A DNA stretch of 61,237 bases from Candidatus Ferrigenium bremense (GTDB lineage: Bacteria > Pseudomonadota > Gammaproteobacteria > Burkholderiales > Gallionellaceae), in assembly GCA_019449635.1 (NCBI GenBank), contig JAGRPI010000036.1, positions 1-61,237 of the forward strand, written 5' to 3'. Below the pieces are notes generated by a model. It did no database searches. It saw nothing but the letters and a program-made list of their open reading frames with translations, and was not told where the DNA came from. Within the stretch, counting starts at the first letter, position 1; each line of letters opens with the position of its first letter. The position numbers and the translations under genes were made by a program. Shown here one piece after another: positions 1 through 11,265 of this stretch.

Positions 1-140
1 GAATTCAATCTCTGGAAGTTACTTGAACCGGAATATAGGTAAACTGATTTCAAATCGGCACCAAAATTTATTGCTTTGTAAACCGCGCCAATGCTTAGCA
101 TTGGCTTGATAATTTGTAAGTTAACCGGACACTACTGATT
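1..140. mobile_element. Insertion-sequence end, left copy (140-bp inverted repeat with 61096-61235)
   Basis: Positions 1-140 are the exact reverse complement of 61096-61235. The inner boundary reads AGTGTCCGGTTAAC on the strand entering the repeat. Identity stops at the flanking DNA, which is unrelated on the two sides: a SIR2 gene on the left and a CACGGAT repeat on the right. A near-perfect palindrome (GCCAATGC-TTA-GCATTGGC) lies at about 95-113. No transposase reading frame is contained, so only one end of the element is visible. I infer two oppositely oriented copies of one IS, at which assembly stopped. The IS family is not assigned. Confidence 0.75.
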
Positions 141-777
141 CAGTAACAACAAAAACCGCCTGCCCATTGGCTAGTTTATTCACGCAACCATGAGGCTTGA
201 TGACATACAACGTGTATTCTCTCTTTGCGGTAGGAATATGGGTATCACTTGGCGACCAGGTGCAATACCATCTTCTCCATGGCAAAGGGTTGTTTAGCTC
301 GGCGTCAGGCTTCGGATGGGGAAGTAAACCAACACTTTCCAGTGCCGTTTCCATGATGCAATCGAAATTTAATGACCAAATAACTTCCAACCGTTTTTCG
401 CGTGCAAAACGAGCAGTGATACGGTGTCGAGGGGTATTGCCGCGTAGTGGTATGCCAACCTTTGCGTGAAAACGAGGATCGGATACAACGCCCATGGCGT
501 CAGCCAAACGTAATTTGGCTTCATCTTCTGAAAGTGTTTTTGTGAGTTCCTTGAGCACTTCATCTGCCCAATCGTATAGTTCTTTGGGAGCCGATGTCTT
601 GGGTGGGGTGATCGTTATTCCAAGTATCTTAGTGACTTCGGTATATCTATCGACGATTTCTTGAGCCCACTTCGTGGCGATAGGTACTAGACCAAAAGAC
701 ATGCCTGCCCCAATGAGCAGGACTGGTGCCGGAACGTGGGGAGTTAGCAATGATGGGAAGGTATGTGGGATATGCAT
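121..777 (-). pseudogene. SIR2-like domain protein, C-terminus truncated by IS insertion
   Basis: The reading frame encodes a SIR2/DHS-type NAD-binding fold. A glycine-rich nucleotide loop (LLIGAGMSFG) lies near the N-terminus, a W-S-L-NFD-x3-E-x-AL segment in the middle, and KPHG towards the end; the His of KPHG matches the catalytic His of SIR2 NADases. SIR2-like domains of this size occur in anti-phage proteins such as ThsA, DSR and SIR2-APAZ, where they deplete NAD+; a defence role here is inference. The frame ends a few residues after VVTES, and its stop codon is supplied by the IS end at 121-140, so any C-terminal sensor domain is lost. I chose Met at 777; a Met at 813 is also possible. 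The region is AT-richer than the rest of the window. A higBA-type pair lies next door. Confidence 0.7.
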
Positions 778-813
778 GGAATTATCAGATAGCCATCGGC
801 GACAAGGTTCCAA

Positions 814-1338
814 GGTTCCCTGGCGGAGAGTGGGTTCTGGCTCGCGGCCGGCTTGAGCGCAGGTTGTTCGCTGGTTGTGTGAGACAAGTCTTCCCCTTCA
901 GTTCGTGTGCTGGCCTGCCCGCTGTGCGGATTATTGTCTTGCGCCAGCCTTTTCTGGGGATTCTGCCGTGAGCCTCGCGCCGTACGTGTGATGTGCTGTG
1001 GGCAGTTCTGCAAGCGCGTGAACTGTAATCGGCGCAGTGGTGTGTGTCAACACGCCGCTCACACATGAAGGAGGTGAAATTATGTGTGCTTTATGAATGG
1101 CCGGTCGAATGTGTGAGCTCAGAAAACGTGAAAGCGGACGTTCCCGAAAGCTGCGCCAGTATCACTGTTAGACAACCGCGACGGTCCGCTTCGGCCGAGA
1201 AGGAGACCATCGCCACAAACGGCATGATCTTCCACTTATGGCACTGAGTTGCACGTCAATCCCGTTATCACGCTGCCCGACAGCGGATGCTCGCGGAAAC
1301 GTAGGGCCGTGATGGGTAACTTTGTTCCAGAATGTTGA
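814..1338. other. Gene-poor interval; tiny ORFs behind an ideal ribosome-binding site
   Basis: I recognise no protein family in this 525-bp stretch. The one notable signal is at 1068-1077, where AAGGAGGTGA is a ten-base complement of the 16S rRNA 3' end. It is followed five bases later by ATG at 1082. That frame is only four codons (M-C-A-L-stop, 1082-1096). It abuts a second ATG at 1097 that opens a 24-residue basic, Cys-containing peptide (1097-1171, MAGRMCELRKRESGRSRKL then five residues). A 67-residue frame (1044-1247) overlaps it without recognisable features. This could be decayed accessory DNA or a small leader-type gene. Confidence 0.35.
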
Positions 1339-1668
1339 TTAACCCACCATCCGTTCGTTTGTCGTAAATGCCACCTGAATATCGCGCGTTGTTGCGCCGC
1401 TTGCGATGAGCGCACGTACGATCAAATCCAGCGAAACCGAAGGATCGCCAGCTTCAATTTTAGCAATGCGCGATTGGCTCGATTTCATGCGTTGCGCGAG
1501 GTCAATTTGAGAGAGTTTTCGCTTGATACGTGATTTTTTTACCGCACTGATCAGCGAGAGCTTGAGTGCGACGAGCCGCGCCTCCTCATCACTTAATTGC
1601 AGAAAATCCTCTGTGTTGCCAACTTCCCAGCCTCCGGCTTGGAGGCGATCTAATTTGTTCGTCTTCAT
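1339..1668 (-). CDS. higA: HigA-type antitoxin, XRE-family HTH protein
   Basis: A 109-residue protein. Residues of about 45-100 form a Cro/CI-type helix-turn-helix: a KLSQIDLAQRM helix, then SSQSRIAKIEAG for turn and recognition helix, then PSVSLDLIVRAL. Proteins of this shape bind the cognate toxin through one region and repress their own promoter through the HTH. It lies 16 bp downstream of the toxin gene. This toxin-first order is typical of higBA and opposite to relBE. The upstream ribosome site (AGGAGGAAA just before the ATG) is strong, as expected when antitoxin must be in excess. The family call is firm; the higA name follows from arrangement and partner. Confidence 0.8.
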   Translation of the reverse strand: MKTNKLDRLQAGGWEVGNTEDFLQLSDEEARLVALKLSLISAVKKSRIKRKLSQIDLAQRMKSSQSRIAKIEAGDPSVSLDLIVRALIASGATTRDIQVAFTTNERMVG

Positions 1669-1684
1669 GGCATTTTTCCTCCTG

Positions 1685-2017
1685 CTAAATTGATTTGTAG
1701 TATTTTAATCTCGCCTTGCAAATGTCAATTATGGCCTGGGGCGTTTGGTTGGTGGTTTTAGCAAATACTTCAAGAATCACGATGGCTACCGTATCAACGT
1801 AGTACACAATTCGCCAAGTGCGATTTTCGTCTGGAATTCTTAATTCATGACAACCGCGACCGATACTGGGCATTGGCCTTGAGTGTGGCAGCGATATTTT
1901 GATGCCCTCTTGCAAGTGCCGCAATAAAACACCCGCTTCAATTCTGGCCTCGGCAGAAAAAGGCGGCGTTTTGACTCCGCCATGTAGCCACGCCAACGGT
2001 TTACGCTGTTTGCTCAT
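1685..2017 (-). CDS. higB: HigB-type toxin, RelE/ParE-superfamily (phage-derived Gp49-like)
   Basis: A 110-residue basic protein with the layout of Gp49-like/HigB toxins. An N-terminal segment (KPLAWLHGGVKTPPFS) precedes a helix with EAG-x-LLRHLQEG. Then come SLPHSRPMPSIGRGCHELR, a strand WRIVYYVD, and IVILEVFAKTTNQTP towards the C-terminus. The G-x-G/A-x-ELR and RIVYY strands carry the catalytic and structural residues in RelE-like ribosome-dependent mRNases. Toxin then antitoxin are co-directional with a 16-bp gap and presumably one transcript. Palindromes upstream (2029-2096) probably mediate autoregulation. mRNA cleavage is inferred from family membership. Confidence 0.8.
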   Translation of the reverse strand: MSKQRKPLAWLHGGVKTPPFSAEARIEAGVLLRHLQEGIKISLPHSRPMPSIGRGCHELRIPDENRTWRIVYYVDTVAIVILEVFAKTTNQTPQAIIDICKARLKYYKSI

Positions 2018-2028
2018 GAATTTCAGTG

Positions 2029-2096
2029 TATGTCAGCAATGACATATTTGCAAGTATGATAAACATCCGGAAAACACGGCTATCTTGCAAGATAGC
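2029..2096 (-). promoter_or_regulatory. Candidate HigA operator cluster upstream of higBA
   Basis: Three palindromes lie between 12 and 80 bp upstream of the higB start. TATGTCA-GCAA-TGACATA (2029-2046) is perfect in its arms. CATATTTGCAAGTATG (2043-2058) is imperfect. GCTATCTTGCAAGATAGC (2079-2096) is a perfect 18-mer. The last two share the core TTGCAA. XRE antitoxins bind such paired palindromes. The assignment is inference from position and symmetry; I could not fix a convincing -35/-10 pair. Confidence 0.5.
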
Positions 2097-2176
2097 AAGG
2101 TAAAAATTGCGGTGAATTGCTGCCTTAGAGCATATTTTAGACTAGCTGCTATTGGCGCATTCCTGATGCCAAAAAA

Positions 2177-2200
2177 ACAGGGCGGAAATATCCGCCCTGT
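2177..2200 (-). terminator. Intrinsic terminator after hppA
   Basis: A 10-bp perfect stem (ACAGGGCGGA / TCCGCCCTGT) with a 4-base loop. On the minus strand it is followed by seven T residues. It lies 24 bp beyond the hppA stop. Confidence 0.85.
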
Positions 2201-2223
2201 TTTGCATCCTGACCTGCAGCGGC

Positions 2224-4260
2224 TTAAAGCAGCGGCACGATCATCAGTGCGACGATGTTGATGATCTTGATCAGCGGGTTCACCGCCGGGCCGGCGGTGT
2301 CCTTGTAGGGGTCGCCCACGGTGTCGCCGGTCACGGCGGCCTTGTGCGCTTCCGAGCCTTTGCCGCCGAAGTTGCCTTCTTCGATGTATTTCTTGGCGTT
2401 ATCCCACGCGCCGCCGCCGGTGGTCATGGAGATCGCGACGAAGATGCCGGTGATGATGGTGCCGACCAGCACGCCGCCGAGCGCCTGTGCGCCGAGGGTC
2501 AGGCCGACGATCACGGGCACTGCGATGGGCAGCAGCGACGGGACGATCATTTCCTTGATTGCGGCCTTGGTGAGCATGTCCACGCAAGTGCCGTATTCCG
2601 GTTTGCCGGTGCCTTCCATGATGCCGGGGATTTCCTTGAACTGGCGGCGCACTTCGATCACCACCGTTCCGGCGGCGCGGCCGACCGCTTCCATGCCCAT
2701 CGCGGCGAACAGGTAAGGCACCATGCCGCCGATGAACAGGCCGATGATGACCATGTGGTTCGACAGGTCGAAGGACGTGGTCATGCCCAGCTTGGCGTCC
2801 AGCGCGTGGGTGTAGTCGGCGAACAGCACCAGCGCGGCCAGACCGGCGGAGCCGATGGCATAGCCTTTGGTGACGGCCTTGGTGGTGTTGCCCACTGCGT
2901 CCAGCGCGTCGGTGATTACGCGAACGTCATCCGGCAAGCCGGCCATTTGCGCGATGCCGCCGGCGTTATCGGTGATCGGCCCGTAAGCGTCCAAAGCCAC
3001 GATGATACCGGCCATCGACAGCATCGAGGTCGCGGCAATGGCGATGCCGTAGAGCCCGGCCAGTTCGTAAGCTCCCCAGATCGACAGGCACACGACGAGC
3101 ACGGGTGCGGCGGTTGCCTTCATCGAAACGCCCAGTCCGGCGATGATGTTGGTGCCATGCCCGGTGGTGGAAGCCTCGGCAATATGGCGCACCGGCGCGA
3201 ATTCGGTTGCGGTGTAATACTCGGTGATCCACACCATGGCAGCGGTCAGCGCCAGACCGATCAGGGTGGCAAAATACAGATTCAGTGACGAAACCATCTT
3301 GCCGCCTATCATCACGCCATCGCCCAGCATCATGGTGGTGATCGGGTAAAACGCGATCAGTGCCAGCACGGCGGAGACTCCCAGGCCGCGATATAGCGCA
3401 TTCATGATCTTGCCGCCTTCGCGCGCCTTGACGAAATAGGTGCCGATGATGGAGGCGAAGATGGAGAAGCCGCCCAGCACCAGCGGGTAAATCACCGCAT
3501 TCGGCCCTGCATTCGTCATCAGCAGGCCGCCCAGCAGCATGGTGGCAATGATGGTGACCGCGTAAGTTTCGAACAGGTCGGCCGCCATGCCGGCACAGTC
3601 GCCGACGTTGTCACCGACGTTATCGGCGATCACCGCCGGGTTGCGCGGGTCGTCCTCGGGAATGCCGGCCTCGACCTTGCCTACCAGGTCAGCGCCTACG
3701 TCCGCGCCCTTGGTGAAGATGCCGCCGCCGAGACGGGCGAAGATGGAAATCAGCGAGCCGCCGAAGGCCAGCCCGACCAGAGCGTGGGTCGCCTGGGCAG
3801 CGGTGGAGCCGGTGCCGACCAGGAAAGCGTAATAGCCCGCCACGCCCAGCAGCCCCAAGCCCACTACCAGCATGCCGGTGATCGCGCCGCCTTTGAAGGA
3901 TACGTTCAGTGCCGCGTTCAGGCTTTCCTTGGCCGCTTCGGCAGTACGCACATTGGCGCGTACCGACACGTGCATGCCGATGAAACCTGCCGCGCCGGAG
4001 AGTATCGCGCCGATCGCGAAGCCGATAGCCGTTTGCCAGTGTAATGTGAAAAAGATAATGACGAACAACACCGCGCCAACCATCGCGATGGTGGTGTATT
4101 GCCGGTTCAGGTAGGCGGAAGCGCCTTCCTGCACCGCAGCGGCGATTTCCTGCATTCTCGCGCTGCCGGTCGATTTACCCAGAATCCATTTGATTGAAAG
4201 CGCACCGTACAAGAGCGCCGCGATTGCACATAACAACGCAAATCCCAAACCACCTGACAT
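2224..4260 (-). CDS. hppA: K+-independent proton-pumping membrane pyrophosphatase
   Basis: A 678-residue polytopic inner-membrane protein that couples PPi hydrolysis to H+ translocation. The start at 4260 is chosen over an upstream Met at 4311 because AGGGAGGAT lies just before it and the protein then begins [13 protein letters not shown]. PPi/Mg-binding signatures are present: [11 protein letters not shown] at about 187-197 and [16 protein letters not shown] at about 216-231. The C-terminal part has [21 protein letters not shown]. The stretch [12 protein letters not shown], near residue 460, carries Lys where K+-dependent enzymes have Ala; this is the known marker of the K+-independent, H+-pumping subfamily. 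It is a single-gene unit with its own terminator. Confidence 0.95.
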   Translation of the reverse strand: MSGGLGFALLCAIAALLYGALSIKWILGKSTGSARMQEIAAAVQEGASAYLNRQYTTIAMVGAVLFVIIFFTLHWQTAIGFAIGAILSGAAGFIGMHVSVRANVRTAEAAKESLNAALNVSFKGGAITGMLVVGLGLLGVAGYYAFLVGTGSTAAQATHALVGLAFGGSLISIFARLGGGIFTKGADVGADLVGKVEAGIPEDDPRNPAVIADNVGDNVGDCAGMAADLFETYAVTIIATMLLGGLLMTNAGPNAVIYPLVLGGFSIFASIIGTYFVKAREGGKIMNALYRGLGVSAVLALIAFYPITTMMLGDGVMIGGKMVSSLNLYFATLIGLALTAAMVWITEYYTATEFAPVRHIAEASTTGHGTNIIAGLGVSMKATAAPVLVVCLSIWGAYELAGLYGIAIAATSMLSMAGIIVALDAYGPITDNAGGIAQMAGLPDDVRVITDALDAVGNTTKAVTKGYAIGSAGLAALVLFADYTHALDAKLGMTTSFDLSNHMVIIGLFIGGMVPYLFAAMGMEAVGRAAGTVVIEVRRQFKEIPGIMEGTGKPEYGTCVDMLTKAAIKEMIVPSLLPIAVPVIVGLTLGAQALGGVLVGTIITGIFVAISMTTGGGAWDNAKKYIEEGNFGGKGSEAHKAAVTGDTVGDPYKDTAGPAVNPLIKIINIVALMIVPLL

Positions 4261-4476
4261 GACTATCCTCCCTAAGATAAATCGACCAACTGCCCTGACA
4301 TTCAAAGACACATGTTTAGGGCTCCCTGTACCTGCTCCTTAATATCTACTACGAGCAGTAAGGATACTTCGTATTTTCGATAATGACATGGTTTTTTTGA
4401 GATGCCGCTCACCCGCAATCGGTGATTGCGGACAAAATCAATATGATTCAGAGAGGAATCGAGAAAGGGGGGGAGG

Positions 4477-6077
<1,601 letters not shown>

Positions 6078-6078
6078 A

Positions 6079-7182
6079 TTAATTTAGCGGCTTATCGATG
6101 GTCGCGCCGCCCAGGCAAATTTCGCCGTCATAAACAACCACGGATTGCCCTGGTGTGACCGCCCATTGCGCTTCGTCAAAGGTGATTTCGCAGCGGCTAT
6201 CGGCGATCTGGGTTAGATGGCACGGCGCATCGGCTTGCCGGTAGCGCGTCTTGGCGGCGTAGGGATGGTTGGGCAGCGGCGCAGCGCCGCTGATCCAGTG
6301 GCTGTCCAGCGCGGTCAGCCGGTTGCTCAGCAACGCCGGATGGTCGTGTCCCTGCACCACGATCAGGCGGTTGTGCGCCATGTCCTTGCCTGCCACGAAC
6401 CACGGCTCGCCGGTGGAATCCCTGTCGCCGCCGATGCCCAGGCCCTGGCGCTGGCCGATGGTGTAGAACGACAGCCCGATATGCTGGCCGACCACCTTGC
6501 CTTCCGGCGTGACCATCTCTCCGGGTGAGGTAGGCAGGTAGCGGTTGAGAAATTCGCGGAACGGGCGCTCGCCGATGAAGCAGATGCCGGTGCTGTCCTT
6601 CTTGGCGTAGTTGGACAGGCCGTGCTGCTCGGCGATCGCGCGCACTTCGGATTTCAGCAGCTTGCCGAGCGGAAACATCGCATGGCCCAATTGTGATTGG
6701 TTCAGGCGATGCAGGAAGTAGCTTTGATCCTTGCCGTCGTCGGCAGCCTTGAGTAACTGGAACAGGCCATCCACTTCGTGCACCTGCGCGTAGTGCCCGG
6801 TGGCGATGACATCCGCCCCCAGTTGGAGGGCATGGTCGAGGAACGCCTTGAACTTGATTTCGGAATTGCACAGGATGTCCGGGTTGGGCGTACGCCCGGC
6901 CTGGTATTCGCGCAGGAAATAGCTGAATACGCGCTCCTTGTATTCGGCGGCGAAATTCACCGCCTCGATCGGGATGCCGATGGTATCGGCGACCGACACC
7001 GCGTCCAGCAGATCCTGGCGCGACGAGCAGTACTCATCGCTGTCATCGTCCTCCCAGTTCTTCATGAACAGGCCGATGACCTCATAACCCTGCTGCTTGA
7101 GCAGCAGCGCGGCGACCGAGGAATCCACACCGCCGGACATGCCGACGACAACGCGTTGCCGGGATTGAAGATGGTTTTTCAC
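6079..7182 (-). CDS. mnmA: tRNA-specific 2-thiouridylase
   Basis: A 367-residue enzyme that adds sulfur to U34 of tRNA-Lys, -Glu and -Gln, giving s2U34. The start is a GTG at 7182 preceded by GGGAG, giving [23 protein letters not shown]. The PP-loop ATP-pyrophosphatase motif SGGVDSS lies in the first 25 residues. One conserved Cys is in [12 protein letters not shown] and the second in [11 protein letters not shown]; these form the catalytic disulfide/persulfide pair of the family. The much longer upstream open frame is read-through of repeat and nudJ antisense frame, and is not part of the gene. It is followed upstream by nudJ as in gammaproteobacteria. The hflD gene found between mnmA and purB in E. 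coli is absent. Confidence 0.95.
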   Translation of the reverse strand: MKNHLQSRQRVVVGMSGGVDSSVAALLLKQQGYEVIGLFMKNWEDDDSDEYCSSRQDLLDAVSVADTIGIPIEAVNFAAEYKERVFSYFLREYQAGRTPNPDILCNSEIKFKAFLDHALQLGADVIATGHYAQVHEVDGLFQLLKAADDGKDQSYFLHRLNQSQLGHAMFPLGKLLKSEVRAIAEQHGLSNYAKKDSTGICFIGERPFREFLNRYLPTSPGEMVTPEGKVVGQHIGLSFYTIGQRQGLGIGGDRDSTGEPWFVAGKDMAHNRLIVVQGHDHPALLSNRLTALDSHWISGAAPLPNHPYAAKTRYRQADAPCHLTQIADSRCEITFDEAQWAVTPGQSVVVYDGEICLGGATIDKPLN

Positions 7183-7188
7183 GTTTGC

Positions 7189-7288
7189 TCCCTCGCCCGC
7201 TTGCGGGATAACCAGCGACTTGGCTGCGGTTGCTTGCAGCTTAGTCGAATGGCTAGTTGTCTCACCCAGAGGGTTGGGGAGAGGGAGG
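7189..7288. repeat. CCCTCTCCC palindrome split by a REP-like hairpin
   Basis: The left host half CCCTCGCCCGCTTGCGGGA (7190-7208) is followed by the hairpin element TAACCAGCGACTTGGCTG...CAGA (7209-7270), then the right host half GGGTTGGGGAGAGGGAGG. The hairpin's inner arms GACTTGGCTG and CAGCTTAGTC pair with one T-T mismatch and one wobble. It lies upstream of mnmA, so it is in or near that gene's leader. Confidence 0.75.
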
Positions 7289-7300
7289 CGAGCGGTCTCG

Positions 7301-7750
7301 CTAGCCATAATGGGTGATGAGTTCCAGCGGGTAGCGTTTTCCCGCGAGATAATCTTCGATGCAGCGCAGAACCAGCGGGCTGCGATGCCGTTCTTGCACG
7401 GCACGGATTTCATCGGGAAACAGCCACACGGCCTGCAGGATGCCGGTGTCCAGTTTGCGGGCCGCATCATGACCGGTGATGGCGCCGGTGAAGGCGAAGC
7501 GCAAATAGGTCGTGTCCGATTCCGGCGCATGCCAACGATAAATACCGAGCAGGTGCTGCGGGGTGAAGGAATACGCCGATTCTTCCAGTACTTCGCGCGC
7601 TACCGCTGCCAGCAACGATTCATCGGCCTCGAGATGCCCGGCAGGCTGGTTGAAGCGCACCCCCTGCGAGGTTTCTTCCTCGACCAGCAAGAATTTTCCA
7701 TCGCGCTCGATGACGGCGGCGACGGTGACGTTCGGTTTCCAGATCATCAT
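7301..7750 (-). CDS. nudJ: NudJ-type Nudix phosphatase
   Basis: A 149-residue Nudix hydrolase. The Nudix box is [21 protein letters not shown]; the usual G after EE is Ser here. It is followed by [14 protein letters not shown] and a C-terminal [23 protein letters not shown], which match E. coli NudJ (YmfB) closely. NudJ hydrolyses nucleoside di- and triphosphates and hydroxymethylpyrimidine pyrophosphate. The gene order nudJ-mnmA-purB is conserved with enterobacteria, which supports the assignment. The Gly-to-Ser change is a conservative departure, so activity is likely. Confidence 0.85.
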   Translation of the reverse strand: MMIWKPNVTVAAVIERDGKFLLVEEETSQGVRFNQPAGHLEADESLLAAVAREVLEESAYSFTPQHLLGIYRWHAPESDTTYLRFAFTGAITGHDAARKLDTGILQAVWLFPDEIRAVQERHRSPLVLRCIEDYLAGKRYPLELITHYG

Positions 7751-7767
7751 TTCATTTTACCAAAATA

Positions 7768-7795
7768 AAAAAGGCAGGGTCGCCCCTGCCTTTTT
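7768..7795 (-). terminator. Bidirectional intrinsic terminator
   Basis: A perfect 12-bp stem AAAAAGGCAGGG / CCCTGCCTTTTT with loop TCGC. It follows the minus-strand gene at 7811-8044 by 15 bp; the A and T runs let it work in either direction. Confidence 0.85.
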
Positions 7796-7810
7796 CAAAT
7801 TACGTGCGTA

Positions 7811-8044
7811 TTACTTGGCAGCAGCGTCAGCCTTTTTTGCTTTCTTGGCCTTCTTTTCTTTCTTTGCTGGCTTGGCTTCTTCTTTCTTGGCTTCCATCTT
7901 GGCGGGAGCGGCAGCAGCAGGAGCTGCGGCAGCAGCAGGAGCTGGAGCGGCAGCAGGAGCAGCCTTGGCAGCTTCAGCAGCAACGGCGGAGAAAGAAACA
8001 GCGGCGAATACGGCGGCGATCAGTACGGATAACAGTTTGCTCAT
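7811..8044 (-). CDS. Small exported Ala/Pro/Lys-rich protein
   Basis: A 77-residue protein. An N-terminal signal peptide (MSKLLSVLIAAVFAAVSFS) has probable cleavage near AVAA. A low-complexity Ala-Pro tract follows (about residues 25-48), then a Lys/Glu/Ala-rich basic tail with repeated KKAKKA motifs. No family is recognised. Composition resembles the periplasmic or histone-H1-like AK-rich proteins common in proteobacteria; the export signal argues against a nucleoid role. It is a single-gene unit, with AACTGGAGTTCAC before the ATG and a terminator behind. Function unknown. Confidence 0.7.
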   Translation of the reverse strand: MSKLLSVLIAAVFAAVSFSAVAAEAAKAAPAAAPAPAAAAAPAAAAPAKMEAKKEEAKPAKKEKKAKKAKKADAAAK

Positions 8045-8152
8045 GTGAACTCCAGTTTTAAGTAGGTTAATAAACGTTTATGACACTACTGTGTCGACGG
8101 CTATAACGCACTGCGCATCCGTTCGGTTGACACCGCAATAGCATTACTTATG

Positions 8153-8237
8153 TGGTGCCGGGGGGGGGACTCGAACCCCCACGCCTTGCGGCACCGGATT
8201 TTGAGTCCGGCACGTCTACCAGTTCCATCACCCCGGC
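8153..8237 (-). tRNA. tRNA-Leu (anticodon CAA)
   Basis: An 85-nt tRNA including an encoded CCA. The acceptor GCCGGGG pairs with CCCCGGC. The anticodon loop CTCAAAA gives CAA, reading UUG. A long variable arm is present, as expected for Leu. The T-arm is GGGGG-TTCGAGT-CCCCC; the nine-C run where T-arm and acceptor meet is consistent with correct pairing. Confidence 0.95.
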
Positions 8238-8317
8238 TAAAGAGGCGCGAATTATCCATGAAACGATGAGCCTCATCAACTACAATCGCGGCCTTACAAA
8301 GTCTTGCATCGCTGTTT

Positions 8318-9343
8318 ATGCGTACCGAAGAATTCGATTTTGCCCTGCCGGAACGGCTGATCGCGCAACACCCGCCGGAATCGCGCGGCGCGAGCCGCCT
8401 GCTGTATGTGCATGGCGGCGCGCTGGAAGATTGCCGCTTTGCCGACTTGTTGCGGCTGGTCAGTCCGGACGATGTGCTGGTGTTGAACGACACGCGCGTC
8501 ATCAAGGCGCGATTGTTCGGCAGCAAGGACAGTGGCGGCAGGGTCGAGGTGCTGGTCGAGCGCGTGCTGAACGGGCATGAGGTGCTGGCGCAAGTGCGCG
8601 CCAGCAAGTCGCCGAAAACGGGCAGCCGCATGCTGCTGGAGGAAGCCTTGCAGGTGGAAGTGCTGGGGCGTGCGGACGAATTCTTCCTTCTGCGCTTTGC
8701 CGGAGAGGAACCTGTGCTGGAGTTGCTCGAACGCCATGGCCGTCTGCCCCTGCCGCCCTACATTGCCCATGCGGCAGATGCCGGGGACGAGCAGCGCTAC
8801 CAGACGGTGTTCGCGCGCGAGGCAGGCGCGGTGGCGGCACCCACGGCGGGGCTGCATTTCGACGATGCCATGCTGCAAGCCCTGCGCGACAAAAAGGTGC
8901 AGATCGCCTATGTCACGCTGCATGTCGGCGCCGGAACGTTCCAGCCGGTGCGCACCGAATATATCCGCGAACACGCCATGCACAGCGAATGCTATGAGAT
9001 CCCGCAGGCCACCGTGGATGCGATAATCAGGGTGCGTGGCGCAGGCGGGCGGGTCATCGCGGTGGGGACGACCAGTCTGCGCGCGCTGGAGAGTGCGGCG
9101 CAAAATGGCGAACTGCAAGCCGGAAGCGGCGAGACAAAAATCTTCATCACGCCAGGTTACCGCTTCAAGGTGGTGGATGTGCTGCTGACCAACTTCCATC
9201 TGCCCAGATCCACATTGCTGATGCTGGTGTGCGCGTTCGGCGGGATGGAGCAGATGCTGGCGGCGTATCGCCATGCGGTGGAAAAAGAATACCGGTTCTT
9301 CAGTTATGGCGATGCGATGTTGATCGAAAGAGGGCAACAATAA
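8318..9343 (+). CDS. queA: S-adenosylmethionine:tRNA ribosyltransferase-isomerase
   Basis: A 341-residue enzyme that transfers and rearranges the ribosyl group of SAM onto preQ1 in tRNA to make epoxyqueuosine. It begins [20 protein letters not shown], the family N-terminus. Conserved blocks include [45 protein letters not shown] and a C-terminal [19 protein letters not shown]. Length is normal. The next gene is tgt, the enzyme that inserts preQ1 into tRNA, so the pair covers consecutive steps of queuosine formation. The two genes are now separated by nested mobile repeats (9354-9690). Confidence 0.97.
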   Translation: MRTEEFDFALPERLIAQHPPESRGASRLLYVHGGALEDCRFADLLRLVSPDDVLVLNDTRVIKARLFGSKDSGGRVEVLVERVLNGHEVLAQVRASKSPKTGSRMLLEEALQVEVLGRADEFFLLRFAGEEPVLELLERHGRLPLPPYIAHAADAGDEQRYQTVFAREAGAVAAPTAGLHFDDAMLQALRDKKVQIAYVTLHVGAGTFQPVRTEYIREHAMHSECYEIPQATVDAIIRVRGAGGRVIAVGTTSLRALESAAQNGELQAGSGETKIFITPGYRFKVVDVLLTNFHLPRSTLLMLVCAFGGMEQMLAAYRHAVEKEYRFFSYGDAMLIERGQQ

Positions 9344-9353
9344 ATTTGCCACA

Positions 9354-9600
9354 TAACCAGCGACTTGGCTGACGTCTTAGGGCAGCTTAGGGAACCTCTG
9401 GTTAAGTCCGTTCGTAGTGATAACCAGCGACTTGGCTGACGTTTTTTGGCAGCCTAGTCGAATGGCTAGTAGTTTCATCAGTATTTTCCGTTCTCACCCC
9501 TCGGTACACCGCGTTGGCGCGGCACTCGGGGCGAACGGGAAATGTATCGAACCACAGTTTGGACTTAATCAGAGGTTCCTTAGTCGAATGGCTAGTGGTC
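9354..9600 (+). repeat. REP-like hairpin copy split by a MITE
   Basis: The left part TAACCAGCGACTTGGCTGACG...GCAGCTTAG spans 9354-9390. The right part TTAGTCGAATGGCTAGTGG resumes at 9580. The MITE at 9391-9579 separates them, and TTAG is duplicated at the junctions. Removing the MITE and one TTAG restores a normal hairpin. Confidence 0.8.
9391..9579. mobile_element. MITE copy 1 (189 bp, TTAG target duplication)
   Basis: Terminal inverted repeats begin GGAACCTCTGGTTAAGTCC and end GGACTTAATCAGAGGTTCC. TTAG flanks both ends (9387-9390 and 9580-9583). There is no coding capacity. Four-base YTAR duplications are typical of the IS5 subgroup, so a non-autonomous IS5-family derivative is inferred. 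The interior holds a REP-like hairpin (9421-9481) and a CCGTTCG-type imperfect palindrome. A second copy in opposite orientation lies at 15911-16112. Confidence 0.85.
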
Positions 9601-9603
9601 ATA

Positions 9604-10827
<1,224 letters not shown>

Positions 10828-10887
10828 AGCTGCCCCGCGCTTCGTGTTAGAATGCGCGCCTTTTGATTTATCCTCGGAGATTGAATA

Positions 10888-11214
10888 ATGTTTATCAGTA
10901 ATGCTTATGCCGAATCGGCCGCACCGGTGCAGGGCGCCGGCATCATGGATTTTCTCCCGCTGATCGTCCTGGTCGCGGTATTTTATTTCTTCATCCTGCG
11001 CCCGCAAAGCAAGCGCGCCAAGGAGCTCAAGGCCATGATCGAGGCATTGCAGCGCGGCGACGAGGTCGTGACGACGGGCGGCGAAGTGGGGCGCATCAGC
11101 AAGGTCTATGAGCAATACGTGGGCGTGGAGCTCGCCGAGAATATCGAAGTGACGGTGCAGAAGTCCGCGATCCAGGCCGTGTTGCCCAAGGGAACCATCA
11201 AGTCCATCAAGTAA
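10888..11214 (+). CDS. yajC: Sec translocase accessory subunit YajC
   Basis: A 108-residue single-span membrane protein. A hydrophobic helix (FLPLIVLVAVFYFFILRP, about residues 22-39) is followed by QSKRAKELKAMIEALQRGDEVVTTGG, the diagnostic YajC cytoplasmic stretch. It associates with SecDF. Its position after tgt and before secD is the conserved queA-tgt-yajC-secD-secF order. CTCGGAGATTGA precedes the ATG. Confidence 0.95.
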   Translation: MFISNAYAESAAPVQGAGIMDFLPLIVLVAVFYFFILRPQSKRAKELKAMIEALQRGDEVVTTGGEVGRISKVYEQYVGVELAENIEVTVQKSAIQAVLPKGTIKSIK

Positions 11215-11265
11215 TCCCGGCTATTTCCGGCAGGAATCGTTGCGCGCGTTAATCAAGAGGTTTCA

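Noticed and set aside
1044..1247. 67-residue ORF as a gene
   Set aside because: No recognisable motif, and the strong ribosome site in the region serves a different frame.
4413..4431. CCGCAATC/GATTGCGG hairpin as purB terminator
   Set aside because: Good 8-bp stem, but no T-tract follows on the minus strand, so I do not call it an intrinsic terminator.
6079..7530. 483-residue version of MnmA with a long N-terminal extension
   Set aside because: The extension is nudJ in another frame plus repeat sequence; a GTG with GGGAG at 7182 gives the normal protein.
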